Origin: Pseudomonas turukhanskensis | GTDB lineage: Bacteria; Pseudomonadota; Gammaproteobacteria; Pseudomonadales; Pseudomonadaceae | DNA: 64,000 nucleotides | Assembly (NCBI RefSeq): GCF_027922365.1 | Contig: NZ_BSFN01000008.1 | Span: forward strand, 62,001 to 126,000 | Direction of reading: 5' to 3' | Shown here: positions 55,995-64,000 of the stretch, one piece after another | Numbering within the stretch: position 1 is the first letter of the stretch | How the letters are laid out: every line of letters starts with the position of its first letter | Program-made: the position numbers and the translations under genes | The notes under the pieces: model-generated | Told to the model about the DNA's origin: nothing | What the model saw: only the letters and a program-made list of their open reading frames with translations | The model's database searches: none

Positions 55995-57017
55995 TCACAC
56001 TTTTACGATCCAGCCAGCAGGCGCTTCGATGTCGCCGCACTGAATGCCGGTCAGCTCGCGATACAGGCGCTTAACAACCGGGCCGGCTTCGGTCTCGCTA
56101 TGGAACACGTGCAGCGTGTCGCCGAACTTGATGCCGCCGATCGGCGTGATTACCGCTGCGGTGCCGCAGGCGCCGGCTTCTTTGAAGCGGTCCAGCTCGT
56201 CGATGCGTACATCGCCTTCGCTGACCTTGAGGTTCAGACGATCGCGCGCCAATTCCATCAGCGACAGACGGGTGATACCCGGCAGTACCGATGACGAGCG
56301 CGGCGTGACGAATTCGTCGTCGCGGGTGATGGCGAAGAAGTTGGCCGAGCCCACTTCCTCGATCTTGCTGTGGCTGGACGGGTCCAGGTAGATACAGTCG
56401 GCAAAGCCTTGTTCTTTGGCTTGTGCGCCTGGCATCAGGCTGGCGGCGTAGTTGCCACCGACCTTGGCGGCACCGGTGCCGTTGGGGGCCGCGCGGTCAT
56501 AGCCGGAAATCACGAAGTTGTGCGGGGTCATGCCGCCCTTGAAATAAGCGCCGACCGGGATGCAGAACACGCTGAAGATAAATTCCGGCGCAGTGCGCAC
56601 GCCAATGTTCTCGCCCACGCCGATCACGAACGGACGCAGGTACAGCGCGCCGCCGGAGCCGTATGGCGGAATGAAGCGCTCGTTGGCCTTGACCACCTGA
56701 CGGCACGCTTCGATGAACTGCTCGCTGGACACCTGCGGCATCAGCAGACGGCCGCAGCTGCGCTGCATGCGCAGGGCGTTCTGGTCGGGGCGGAACAGGT
56801 TGATCGAACCGTCTTTGCAGCGATAAGCCTTCAGGCCTTCAAAGCACTGTTGGCCGTAATGCAGGGCAGTGGAGCCTTCGCTGATGTGCAGGGTGGCGTC
56901 TTCGGTCAGGGTGCCGCTATCCCACTGGCCATCACGCCAGTGCGACAGGTAACGGAAGTCGGTCTTTACGTAGCTGAAGCCCAGTGTGCTCCAGTCGATG
57001 CTAGTGGATTGGCCCAT
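55995..57017 (-). CDS. ilvE: Branched-chain amino acid aminotransferase IlvE
   Basis: PLP enzyme of 340 residues, the longer (eukaryote-like) BCAT form. It transaminates the 2-keto acids of leucine, isoleucine and valine. LHYGQQCFEGLKAYR, GTGAAKVGGNYAASL (PLP lysine region), EVGSANFFAI, PGITRLSLMELA and GTAAVITPIG are all typical. The gene lies upstream of terC on the same strand. Confidence 0.95.
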   Translation of the reverse strand: MGQSTSIDWSTLGFSYVKTDFRYLSHWRDGQWDSGTLTEDATLHISEGSTALHYGQQCFEGLKAYRCKDGSINLFRPDQNALRMQRSCGRLLMPQVSSEQFIEACRQVVKANERFIPPYGSGGALYLRPFVIGVGENIGVRTAPEFIFSVFCIPVGAYFKGGMTPHNFVISGYDRAAPNGTGAAKVGGNYAASLMPGAQAKEQGFADCIYLDPSSHSKIEEVGSANFFAITRDDEFVTPRSSSVLPGITRLSLMELARDRLNLKVSEGDVRIDELDRFKEAGACGTAAVITPIGGIKFGDTLHVFHSETEAGPVVKRLYRELTGIQCGDIEAPAGWIVKV

Positions 57018-57255
57018 GATGATCTCGTTGGGTGGTTACGATAAGTCGGTAACTGGCAGCCGGTTTTTCAGGGGGCTTCTACTGTAGCGCCGCAAACGGC
57101 GTCAGCGCCTATGCCTGAGTGGCGCACCTGCGCCGAAGAACCTGGCCATGGACGCCCATTGGAATCTGTCCGGGCGGAAAAAGAAAGCCTCGCATGCGGA
57201 CCACTCAGCAGAACGGGAACGCCTGGCGGTAGCGCTGCCCCCAGGCTTTGCCTGC

Positions 57256-58395
57256 CTACCGCTGCATGCCCATGATGCGATTCCCTATATCAATCCCCCA
57301 ATCGCTCATCGCATTGCCCTCGCTCAACTGCTGTCGCTCCCAATCCCTCAAGCCTTGCTTCAGGTCGCCAGGGGCGCTCAGCACCTTGGCCAGGGTTAGC
57401 GCATCGGTTGCCGCTTTTGCGGTACTGCCGGCGGTGTGCGGGCGGGGAATAAAGGCTGCATCGCCCACCAGCATCACCCGGTCGAACACCATGCGTGGAA
57501 CCCTGAGGTCCAGAATGGACTGCACAAAAATCTCGTCGGTTTGCTGCACCAGTTCGAGAAACGCTGGGTTCAAGCGCACTTCGGCCAAACGGCGAAACGC
57601 TCGGTCCTGCTGGGCGCTTAGCGCGCCCGGGGGAATGGAGTGTTCACGGCGGCGGCCGGTGTTGTCGGTAAGCAGCGCATCCAGTGGCGCGCCCGCCGCG
57701 GCCTTCAGGTACCACAGCCAGTTATGGCGGCGCGCACCGACAGCGGTTGCACCGTCAATGCCGGGCACCTTGTATTCCAGCATCAAGGATTCAGGGTCCT
57801 GCTGAAAAACGAAGTCGTCGCACAGTGCGTCGGCGGTCGCGGCGCTAATCGCCGTTTCGTTCACCAGGCCGCGCCACACCACATACCCTGAGTAGGTGGG
57901 CGTGACACCAGGAAGCAAAAGACGGCGAACGGTCGAGCCACCGCCGTCGGCGCCGATAATGATGTCGCCAGCAGCGCTGGTGCCATCTTCAAAGCGCGCC
58001 ATCACGCCCTGCTCATCCTGACTCAGCCCCACCAGTTTTTTGCCGCGGTGATAGTGCGCTTCAGGCAAGGCGTTGAGCAGATGCTGGTACAGGGTGTTCC
58101 ACGATGTCTGCGTTTGTGGGGCGTAGTGCTGGTGTTGCACGCCGCCATCGCGGTTCAGATAGGTTCTATTGATGGAACGAACACCCAGCGCGGTGCCGGG
58201 GTTGATGCCGGCAAACTTGAACGCTTGCAGCACTTCATGCTGCAGCACGATGCCGCCGCCACGGCTATCGAGGGTAGCCGGCGAGCGTTCGAAAACCTCG
58301 ACCTGCCAACCGACGGCGCGCAACGCGGTGGCGGTAAACAGGCCGCCCAGCGACCCGCCGATGATCAATGCGGTGCCGCGGCGCTGTTCAGACAT
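57256..58395 (-). CDS. FAD-dependent monooxygenase (aromatic hydroxylase type)
   Basis: Flavoprotein of 379 residues of the PHBH/2,6-dihydroxypyridine hydroxylase-like group. GGSLGGLFTATALRA is the dinucleotide-binding motif, GADGGGSTVRR the second FAD motif, and VMLVGDAAFIPRPHTAGST the C-terminal GD motif. It hydroxylates an unknown aromatic substrate using NAD(P)H and oxygen. ATG 58395 lies inside the MFS gene end (8-base overlap); a TTG at 58401 is an alternative. The transporter and LysR context suggests a small catabolic or detoxification unit. Confidence 0.9.
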   Translation of the reverse strand: MSEQRRGTALIIGGSLGGLFTATALRAVGWQVEVFERSPATLDSRGGGIVLQHEVLQAFKFAGINPGTALGVRSINRTYLNRDGGVQHQHYAPQTQTSWNTLYQHLLNALPEAHYHRGKKLVGLSQDEQGVMARFEDGTSAAGDIIIGADGGGSTVRRLLLPGVTPTYSGYVVWRGLVNETAISAATADALCDDFVFQQDPESLMLEYKVPGIDGATAVGARRHNWLWYLKAAAGAPLDALLTDNTGRRREHSIPPGALSAQQDRAFRRLAEVRLNPAFLELVQQTDEIFVQSILDLRVPRMVFDRVMLVGDAAFIPRPHTAGSTAKAATDALTLAKVLSAPGDLKQGLRDWERQQLSEGNAMSDWGIDIGNRIMGMQR

Positions 58396-59599
58396 GTTCA
58401 ACCCCCAGTGCGGCGGTTTTCTTCGCTTTGGTGTGTAGCCAGAACGCGGCCAGCGCCACGGCCGGCAGGGTCATTCCAACACCGGCGATCAGGCTCCAGC
58501 CGCCGTGATCATAGAGCCAGCTGGCGCCTATGGAGCCGGCCGCGCCGCCGATAAAGATGCTGGTCATATAGAGCGCGTTCAGCCGGGCGCGCTCGGCAGG
58601 GTTCAGGGCATAGACCTCGCGTTGGCCCAGCACCATGTTCATCTGCACGGCGAAGTCCAAGAGCACGGCGGTTAGCGCCAAGGCAACGAGGCGATGACCG
58701 GGCAACACCCAGATGCTGGAAAAACTCAGCACCGCCAGCGTCATGGCCAGCCAAGAGGCGCGATGGGTATGGCCGGCATCGGCCAGGCGTCCGGCAATCG
58801 GCGCCGCTATTGCACCCATGGCGCCCATCAAGGCGAAAAGCGCGATCTGGCTTTGGGACAGATGCAGCTCGCGGGTCAGCTCCAGCGGCACGGCGGTCCA
58901 GAACAGGCTGAACGCCGCAAACATCAAGGCCTGATAGATCGAGCGCCGGCGCAGCACGTTTTCTGTGCGAAACAGGCGCTCCAGCGACACCAGCAGCTGC
59001 AGGTAGGAGGCCTTATGCGCCGGTTGGCGCTCCGGCAAGGTGAACCTGACCACCACGATGATTACCAGCATCAGTGCGCCTGCTGCGAAAAACACCGCGC
59101 GCCAGCCGAAGTGGTCGGCTGCCAGACTGGAGAGCGGTCGTGCCAGCAGAATGCCGAGTAACAGTCCGCCCATGATCGAACCCACCACTCGCCCACGGGT
59201 GGCATCCGGCGCAAGGTGGGCGGCCAGCGGAATCAGCATCTGCACGGAAACCGAGCTGAAGCCGATCAGCGCCGAGACGACAAAAAACGCCGTCGCATGT
59301 TCAGTCAAACCCGCCGCGGCCAGGCTGAGGGCGCTTACGGCCAGGGTCGCCATCATCAGCCGACGGTTCTCCAGCAGATCAGCCAGCGGCACCAGAAACA
59401 GCAGCCCGAGGGCGTAGCCAATCTGGGTGAGCGAGACGATCAGGCTGGCGCTGCTGCTCGACAGGCCGATATCAGGGGCGATCATGTCGATGATCGGTTG
59501 TGCGTAATAGATATTGGCGACGATGGCGCCGCAGCAAAACGCAAAGAGCAGCACGAGGCCGCTGGTCAGCGCTGTTTGTTGAGTGGCGTTGCCTTTCAT
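58388..59599 (-). CDS. MFS transporter
   Basis: Transporter of 403 residues with 12 predicted helices. VPLADLLENRRLM is the loop 2-3 motif; ALMGAMGAIAAPIAGRLADAGH is the repeat of it in the second half. It resembles the YnfM/drug efflux branch. Its substrate is probably linked to the monooxygenase encoded downstream. Divergent from a LysR gene at 59798. Confidence 0.9.
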   Translation of the reverse strand: MKGNATQQTALTSGLVLLFAFCCGAIVANIYYAQPIIDMIAPDIGLSSSSASLIVSLTQIGYALGLLFLVPLADLLENRRLMMATLAVSALSLAAAGLTEHATAFFVVSALIGFSSVSVQMLIPLAAHLAPDATRGRVVGSIMGGLLLGILLARPLSSLAADHFGWRAVFFAAGALMLVIIVVVRFTLPERQPAHKASYLQLLVSLERLFRTENVLRRRSIYQALMFAAFSLFWTAVPLELTRELHLSQSQIALFALMGAMGAIAAPIAGRLADAGHTHRASWLAMTLAVLSFSSIWVLPGHRLVALALTAVLLDFAVQMNMVLGQREVYALNPAERARLNALYMTSIFIGGAAGSIGASWLYDHGGWSLIAGVGMTLPAVALAAFWLHTKAKKTAALGVEHV

Positions 59600-59797
59600 G
59601 CGAGTGACTCCGAGAACCGTTGGACGGTCACGAAGATAGGGGCGCCGGGCTGAGGAGAAAATATGACGCTGGCGCAACGTCGCATTGCGTTTTGCGCAAC
59701 GGCTGCCGTGGTGGTTAGGGCTGAAATACCCGCAACTAAAGACCGCCGAGGTGCAGTGTTGTAACGTTCACTCCTTCCTACAATGCAGGCGCACAGC

Positions 59798-60730
59798 ATG
59801 GACAAGCTGCTGGCAATGAAGATGTTTATTCAGGCCGTGGACTCCAAGGGTTTTTCTTCAGCCGCGCGGGCGCTGGGCCTGGCTACTTCGTCAGTTACGC
59901 GGATGATCGACAGCCTGGAAGCCGAACTGGGCACGGTGCTGCTCAACCGCTCCACGCGTCAGATCACCCTGTCCGACGCCGGCGCCGCCTACTACCGCAA
60001 AGCGCGTGATGTACTGGACGCGGTGGCAGACGCCGATGCGTCGGTCTTTGATCGTGGCGAAGCCCCGGCCGGGCAGTTGCGCATTTCCGTGCCGGTGACG
60101 TTTGGCAGCCGCCTGATCGCGCCGCACATTGCCGCACTGTTGCAGCGCTATCCGAAGCTTGTTCTCGATATGACCTTGAGCGACTCCATCGTCGAGCTTC
60201 TGGGCGAGCGAGTAGACCTGGCCATCCGCCTGGGCTCGGCGGCGCCGATGGACGATGTGGTCAGTCGCCCGCTCGGCACGTTTCAACGCTACGCGGTCGC
60301 CAGCGCCGATTACCTGGATACATGCGGTTTTCCCGAGCAGCCGACAGACCTTTTGCAGCACGAGTGCCTGCGCTTCAGCTATGGCGAGAAACAGCAGGTC
60401 TGGACCTTTCTCAAAGGCGAAGAGGAGTTGCGCGTACCGGTGCAGGGGCGCTTCAAAAGCAACAACATCGAAGTGCTGCGCGACGTCGCCCTGGCTGGCG
60501 GTGGTATTTGCCTGTTACCCGATTGGCTGGCCGACGATGACATTCGCAGCGGCCGGTTGACTCGCCTGTTCGGGCCATATGCCATCAACCCCAACAGCAC
60601 CAGTTCGGTCATTTCGGCGCTGTACCTGCCCAATCATCGGGGCTCGAAACGGGTAAATGCGTTTATCGATTTTCTTACCGAACTGCTTGAGCCCGAGGCG
60701 CCACCCCCGTGTGCGGCTGAGCTGAGCTGA
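59798..60730 (+). CDS. LysR family transcriptional regulator
   Basis: Regulator of 310 residues, of the CrgA/AaeR-like group (MDKLLAMKMFIQAVDSKGFSSAARALGLATSSVTRMIDSLE). The effector domain is normal. It is divergent from the MFS/monooxygenase pair, its probable target. The last codons and stop are built from a GCTGA tandem repeat (60716-60740), so the C terminus may vary between strains. Confidence 0.93.
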   Translation: MDKLLAMKMFIQAVDSKGFSSAARALGLATSSVTRMIDSLEAELGTVLLNRSTRQITLSDAGAAYYRKARDVLDAVADADASVFDRGEAPAGQLRISVPVTFGSRLIAPHIAALLQRYPKLVLDMTLSDSIVELLGERVDLAIRLGSAAPMDDVVSRPLGTFQRYAVASADYLDTCGFPEQPTDLLQHECLRFSYGEKQQVWTFLKGEEELRVPVQGRFKSNNIEVLRDVALAGGGICLLPDWLADDDIRSGRLTRLFGPYAINPNSTSSVISALYLPNHRGSKRVNAFIDFLTELLEPEAPPPCAAELS

Positions 60731-60740
60731 GCTGAGCTGA
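60716..60740. repeat. Pentanucleotide tandem repeat (GCTGA)x5
   Basis: Five perfect units of GCTGA. The LysR stop codon (60728-60730) lies inside the repeat. Change in unit number would shift the reading frame only for the last residues. Confidence 0.95.
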
Positions 60741-60850
60741 GCGGGGCGTTGCCTTTTGCGCAACGCAACGTTGCGCCGCCAACGGCTTCTACGAAAACCC
60801 GGCGATGCCTACCGTGCTGGTGTGAACACCCTTTAACCATGGAGAAAGCC

Positions 60851-61510
60851 ATGAGCGAACATTTGGCCACCGGCGATGACTCATTCATCCAGATAGTTTC
60901 CGACTTCATCTGCCCCTGGTGCTGGATCGGCGAAGAAAATCTGCAGCGTGCGCTGGCGGCGACCGAGCGGCGTGACGACCGCCGAATCATCTTTGTGCCC
61001 TACCAATTAAACCCGCACATGCCAGCAGCGGGCATGGACCGCAAAGCGTATCGCTCGGCCAAGTTCGGCAGCTGGGCCCATAGCCAGGCGCTGGACGCGC
61101 AGGTGGCTGAAGCGGGGCGCGCCGTGGGGCTGAACTTTGCCTACGACCGCGTGAAGAAAACTCCGAACACCCTTGCCGCCCACCGGTTGGTGTGGCGCGA
61201 ACAACACGCCGGCAGAAATACCGTGCCGTTGGTTCGCGCCCTCTTCAACGCCTACTTCGCGCAAGGGCAGGATATCGGCGATATCAATGTGCTCGCCGAC
61301 ATTGCTGGCGAGACGGGGCTGGACCGGCTCGACGCCCTTAGCTTTCTTGTTTCCAGTGAAGGCCGCGCCGAGGTGCTGGCGCTCGAAGCCACCTTCAGAG
61401 TCGCCGGCATTCGCTCGGTGCCAAGCATTCATATTGGTGAGCAGGTAATCAGCGGTGCGCAGCCGGTGGACGTGATGCTTGAAGTGTTACGTCGCTGCCA
61501 GCCAGCATGA
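60851..61510 (+). CDS. DsbA-family oxidoreductase (FrnE-like)
   Basis: Thioredoxin-fold protein of 219 residues. SDFICPWCWIGEENL contains the CPWC redox motif of FrnE/2-hydroxychromene isomerase-like proteins. NTLAAHRLVW and AGIRSVPSIHIGEQVISGAQP complete the fold. No signal peptide, so it is cytoplasmic. ATG 60851 follows GGAGAAAGCC; an upstream ATG at 60839 is in frame. It is co-directional with the LysR gene, 120 bases downstream. Confidence 0.9.
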   Translation: MSEHLATGDDSFIQIVSDFICPWCWIGEENLQRALAATERRDDRRIIFVPYQLNPHMPAAGMDRKAYRSAKFGSWAHSQALDAQVAEAGRAVGLNFAYDRVKKTPNTLAAHRLVWREQHAGRNTVPLVRALFNAYFAQGQDIGDINVLADIAGETGLDRLDALSFLVSSEGRAEVLALEATFRVAGIRSVPSIHIGEQVISGAQPVDVMLEVLRRCQPA

Positions 61511-61592
61511 AACACAAGCCGCCATGCGCCGGCTGGCCTATGCTTGGCACTCAATCTATTCAACCCTCAATCTGTTCAAGCAAGGAGTGCCT

Positions 61593-61868
61593 GTGGCCAG
61601 GATGACGTTTCCCTATGCGTGCGCGCGCCTGAAGGAATATTTCTATCCCATGGGCTTTGAGGCCGGTTTGGATTCCCCCGCATCGATGACCGCCCGCGTG
61701 TTCGATAAGAAAACCGGAGAAGACTTCGCCGTGCTCGCTGGCCTGAACTGGGGGCCGGACACCACCGATGACGATCTGGCCGAAATCATCGAGCTGATTG
61801 AAGAAGAGATGCACGCGCAAGAGTTTGTGCATGTGCCGAAGAAGGGGGATTCGTTGTTGGATGAGTGA
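61593..61868 (+). CDS. Hypothetical small acidic protein
   Basis: Protein of about 91 residues I do not recognise. The start is probably GTG 61593 after AAGGAG; ATG 61602 is an alternative. It has an acidic helical C-terminal half (TTDDDLAEIIELIEEEMHAQEF). No membrane segment. It is downstream of the DsbA-like gene in the same direction. Confidence 0.7.
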   Translation: MARMTFPYACARLKEYFYPMGFEAGLDSPASMTARVFDKKTGEDFAVLAGLNWGPDTTDDDLAEIIELIEEEMHAQEFVHVPKKGDSLLDE

Positions 61869-61941
61869 ATCGGTCGCGCGTAGACGCAGCGGCTTGGGCA
61901 GGGCGAACCTTGATCCACCTGCAGTTCTAAACGCCAGCCAA

Positions 61942-61978
61942 CAAAAAAGGCCTTCGATTTCTCGAAGGCCTTTCTTTT
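61942..61978 (-). terminator. Rho-independent terminator downstream of tRNA-Thr fragment
   Basis: Perfect 12-bp stem AAAGGCCTTCGA / TCGAAGGCCTTT with a TTTC loop, and A and T runs on the two sides. Read on the minus strand it is the former terminator of the tRNA-Thr gene; on the plus strand it can serve the small acidic protein gene. Confidence 0.93.
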
Positions 61979-61981
61979 ATA

Positions 61982-62031
61982 TGGTGCCGGCACCAGGAAT
62001 CAAACCCGGGACCTACTGATTACAAGTCAGT
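61982..62031 (-). pseudogene. tRNA-Thr(TGT) 3' fragment, probable attachment site
   Basis: The minus strand from 62031 to 61982 reads as the 3' 50 bases of a bacterial tRNA-Thr: anticodon stem and loop with TGT anticodon, variable loop, T arm, acceptor strand and CCA. The 5' half (D arm and 5' acceptor) is missing and replaced by unrelated AT-rich DNA. The T loop has TTTGATT in place of TTCGATT, losing invariant C56, consistent with lack of function. The intact terminator to its left shows this is the original downstream flank of the tRNA gene. Confidence 0.88.
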
Positions 62032-62170
62032 GACAAAGTCATGTTATTCACAGGTCATTTGGTTAAAGCTAACAGCATTGACGATTTGTAAATGCCTGAA
62101 TATAAAGGTTTTTAACGTATTTATTGGCTTTCAAGACTGAATATAGGCATTGATTACTATTTAGTCAAAA

Positions 62171-62222
62171 CCCTACCCCAGCCCTACCCCGAGCGCTATA
62201 ATCCCTACCCTAACCCTACCCC
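62171..62222 (+). promoter_or_regulatory. Phased CCCTACCC direct repeats upstream of integrase
   Basis: Four copies of CCCTACCCC (third copy CCCTACCCT) start at 62171, 62182, 62203 and 62214, i.e. with spacings of 11, 21 and 11 bases, about one, two and one helical turns. They end 21 bases before the integrase ATG. Likely binding sites for integrase arms or a regulator; binding partner is inferred. Confidence 0.8.
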
Positions 62223-62243
62223 AGAAACGGTCAGGATTTCGGT

Positions 62244-63614
62244 ATGACGACGCGCACGGCCATGAACGAACACACCCTGAAACGGCTCAAATATGATCCC
62301 GCAAAAGGCCGTGTCGAACTCCTTGATCCCCCTATGCCCGGACATGGCACATTCGGCGTGCGGGTCAACAAGACATGCAAAAGTTTCATCTTGCTCTACA
62401 GCTTTCATAACCATCCTCGTCGCCTGACGCTGGGTACCTACCCTGACTTGTCGCTTGCTGAGGCACGCGCCAAGGCCGCGCAGGCTGTCGAACTACTTAA
62501 GCAGGGCATCGATCCGGGACAGAAGAAGATTGTCGAGTTGGTCGAGTATCGTACGAGTCCGACTTTTGAGGAGGCCGTTGAAAGCTATCTGGAATGGGCC
62601 CGGACTAATAAGAAATCGTGGCGTGAGGATGAACGCATGCTGCGCACTGAGTTTGTGCCTCACCTGGGTAGAACCAAAATTGGTGATGTCAGGCGCAAGC
62701 AGGTGGTGGCGTTGCTCGATGAAAAGGCCAAGACCGCCCCCGTGCAGGCCAACCGTATGCTGGCCGTGATCCGCAAGATGTTCAACTTCTGCGTCGAGCG
62801 CGAGATTCTCGATGCCACACCCTTGGTGCAGATCAAGAAAGTAGCTAAGGAAACGCCACGGGAGCGCAGCCTCAATCGGCACGAGCTGGTTTGGTTTTTG
62901 CACCAGTTGGCCGGCGCCTCGCTGACTCAAAACACGCGCTTTGCTCTGTTGCTGAGCTTGATGCTGGCGCAGCGCTCGGGGCGCATCGTGGCCATGCGCT
63001 GGGTCGACTTTGATCTCGAAGACCGGATCTGGGATCGCAGTGGCAAGTTCGAGAAGAACAACAACCCCATTGCCATCCCGCTCTCGGACGATTTGTTGAG
63101 CATTTTGAAATATCTGCGCGAGCAACAGGTTCAGAAAGTGATGTCGCATGACCCTGAGCGCTGGGTGAATAGTAAAGCGCTGCCCAGTCCTGGGCAGTAT
63201 GTGTTTCCAGGGCGGTGGCCCACTAAACCGCAGACACAGCCTTCGCTAAACCGCGCGATGCGTCGCTTCTACGATGACTACGTGAAGGATTCAGATCGGG
63301 TCGAAGAAGAGAGCCTGCTGCGCGTTGCCGAAGGCTATCCGCGTCCAACCGTGCATGACCTGCGACGCACGGCGACCACGCACATGTCCAAGCACGGCCT
63401 GGGCAAGGAAGTCCGTAGTCGCATTCTTAACCACAAGGACCTTTCGGTAGATGCGATTTATGACCGCTATGCCTACTTTGAAGAAAAGGCAGAGGCTCTC
63501 CAGGGGTGGCATGCCTATCTGAAGGGGTTGCTGCAGAAGGAGTTTGGTGACGTGGATTGGGTGGAGTTTTATGGGCGACGCATGGAGTCTGTTCCGTCTA
63601 GTGAAGACAATTAG
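62244..63614 (+). CDS. Tyrosine-type site-specific integrase (P4-like)
   Basis: Integrase of 456 residues. N-terminal DUF4102-like arm-binding region (FGVRVNKTCKSFILLYSFHNHPRRLTLGTYPDLSLAEARAKA in part), SAM-like core-binding domain (about 105-200), and catalytic domain with Arg244 (AQRSGR), His371 and Arg374 (HDLRRTATTHM), His397 (ILNHKD) and Tyr406 (IYDRY). All catalytic residues are present, so it should be active. It catalyses integration and excision at the tRNA-Thr site. Start ATG 62244; ATG 62262 is an alternative. Confidence 0.94.
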   Translation: MTTRTAMNEHTLKRLKYDPAKGRVELLDPPMPGHGTFGVRVNKTCKSFILLYSFHNHPRRLTLGTYPDLSLAEARAKAAQAVELLKQGIDPGQKKIVELVEYRTSPTFEEAVESYLEWARTNKKSWREDERMLRTEFVPHLGRTKIGDVRRKQVVALLDEKAKTAPVQANRMLAVIRKMFNFCVEREILDATPLVQIKKVAKETPRERSLNRHELVWFLHQLAGASLTQNTRFALLLSLMLAQRSGRIVAMRWVDFDLEDRIWDRSGKFEKNNNPIAIPLSDDLLSILKYLREQQVQKVMSHDPERWVNSKALPSPGQYVFPGRWPTKPQTQPSLNRAMRRFYDDYVKDSDRVEEESLLRVAEGYPRPTVHDLRRTATTHMSKHGLGKEVRSRILNHKDLSVDAIYDRYAYFEEKAEALQGWHAYLKGLLQKEFGDVDWVEFYGRRMESVPSSEDN

Positions 63615-64000
63615 GAATAAGTCCACGTTCTGAGTGCAGGCTAGCGGGTGCCTTAGCTCCGTGCTGTTGGTTAATGTGTAGTCGTCATTGTCCTGAGCTG
63701 TCTCTAGGTCAGGAGTGTGTATCTACAGGTTAAATGTTGACGGGTGCGGTGCTGCCGGCGTTCCTGCTTCATGAACCCCGAATGTCTGCTTTCCCATTCA
63801 TGCGGTTGCTGCATGCGGCTGATGGAGTCGCTATTACCGACCGATCTACTAGAGTTGAGAATGAAGCGTTACGTGCTAGCTTCTCTGTGACGCTTTGACC
63901 TCCGCACTGTTTAGCCGGCCTCCTTGCCTTAGGGGCACCAAGGCCGTGCAGCGATGCTGGCATAGGATTGCGTTGTGTGGTGTTTTCTGAAATTTTTAAT
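63615..64000. other. Right-end region without recognised gene
   Basis: 386 bases downstream of the integrase show no convincing coding frame, RNA gene or repeat. A small minus-strand frame at 63769-63963 has no ribosome-binding site or recognisable sequence. Confidence 0.5.

Larger units (their letters stand above)
61982..64000. mobile_element. Left end of an integrated element at tRNA-Thr
   Basis: From the tRNA-Thr fragment rightwards the sequence is no longer Pseudomonas core: an AT-rich stretch (62032-62170), phased repeats, and a tyrosine integrase gene pointing into the element. The logic of tRNA integration predicts that the reconstituted full tRNA-Thr lies at the far right end, beyond the window. 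The element's type and cargo cannot be seen. Confidence 0.75.

Noticed and set aside
55002-56294. 430-codon plus-strand frame opposite terC and ilvE
   Set aside because: Runs antisense through two genes and their leader; His/Gln-rich shadow composition.
57148-57399. 83-codon plus-strand frame near the monooxygenase end
   Set aside because: Overlaps the 3' end of the monooxygenase gene antisense and has no supporting signal.
61982-62060. Intact tRNA-Thr gene
   Set aside because: Only the 3' 50 bases match a tRNA; the D arm and 5' acceptor strand are absent, and C56 is changed.

Overview
The window is a compact, GC-rich gammaproteobacterial chromosome segment with about 59 protein genes. Almost all of it is ordinary chromosome of a Pseudomonas-like organism (Pseudomonadaceae, possibly a marine or saline relative). 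The evidence is gene order: rimB-rimK, hslR-hslO-pckA, a LysR/acyl-CoA block, fdhD-ydeP, yrfG/nudE/cysQ, a large ketosynthase, arcDABC, dctBD and the rml genes run in nearly the order I remember from P. aeruginosa. No species call can be made from the sequence alone.

Layout. 111-4484: minus-strand, translationally coupled operon of type II fatty-acid/polyketide genes (dehydratase, ABC ATPase, ABC permease, acyl carrier protein, ketosynthase, ketosynthase-like protein), probably cut by the left edge; it resembles parts of aryl-polyene/flexirubin-type clusters. 4594-11565: membrane methyltransferase, ribosomal modification pair rimB-rimK, heat-shock genes hslR and hslO, pckA, an HPF-like protein, a small lipoprotein and a coiled-coil protein. 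11849-18600: LysR regulator divergent from 3-hydroxyacyl-CoA dehydrogenase, acyl-CoA dehydrogenase, a secreted esterase, an iron alcohol dehydrogenase and a thioesterase. 18664-27799: glycine-zipper protein, a two-gene membrane unit (DUF2157/DUF4824), a YdeP-type molybdoenzyme with FdhD, LysR, and nucleotide housekeeping enzymes. 27887-34900: large ketosynthase, then the arginine deiminase operon arcDABC with a candidate Anr box. 35251-41798: dctBD and rmlBACD as one uninterrupted run with rmlD overlapping dctB; the dctPQM transporter genes are absent here.

41938-61868: a secreted clan GH-A hydrolase-like protein with an Ala/Lys-rich tail, the tRNA hydroxylation protein TrhP, HD-GYP and EAL c-di-GMP proteins, a Fic protein preceded by an array of inverted repeats, metE, an OsmC-YcaO fusion coupled to a histidine-phosphatase relative with a changed active site, terC behind a structured leader, ilvE, an MFS/FAD-monooxygenase pair with a divergent LysR, and a DsbA-like oxidoreductase.

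61982-64000: the left end of an integrated element. A 50-bp 3' fragment of a tRNA-Thr gene with its terminator is followed by phased CCCTACCC repeats and a tyrosine integrase; the rest lies beyond the window. Several families of short palindromic repeats sit between genes throughout. I saw no rRNA, CRISPR array, insertion sequence or intact tRNA. The most noteworthy items are the Fic operator array, the hydrolase with the histone-like tail, the tRNA-Thr/integrase boundary with phased repeats, and the OsmC-YcaO/degenerate phosphatase pair.
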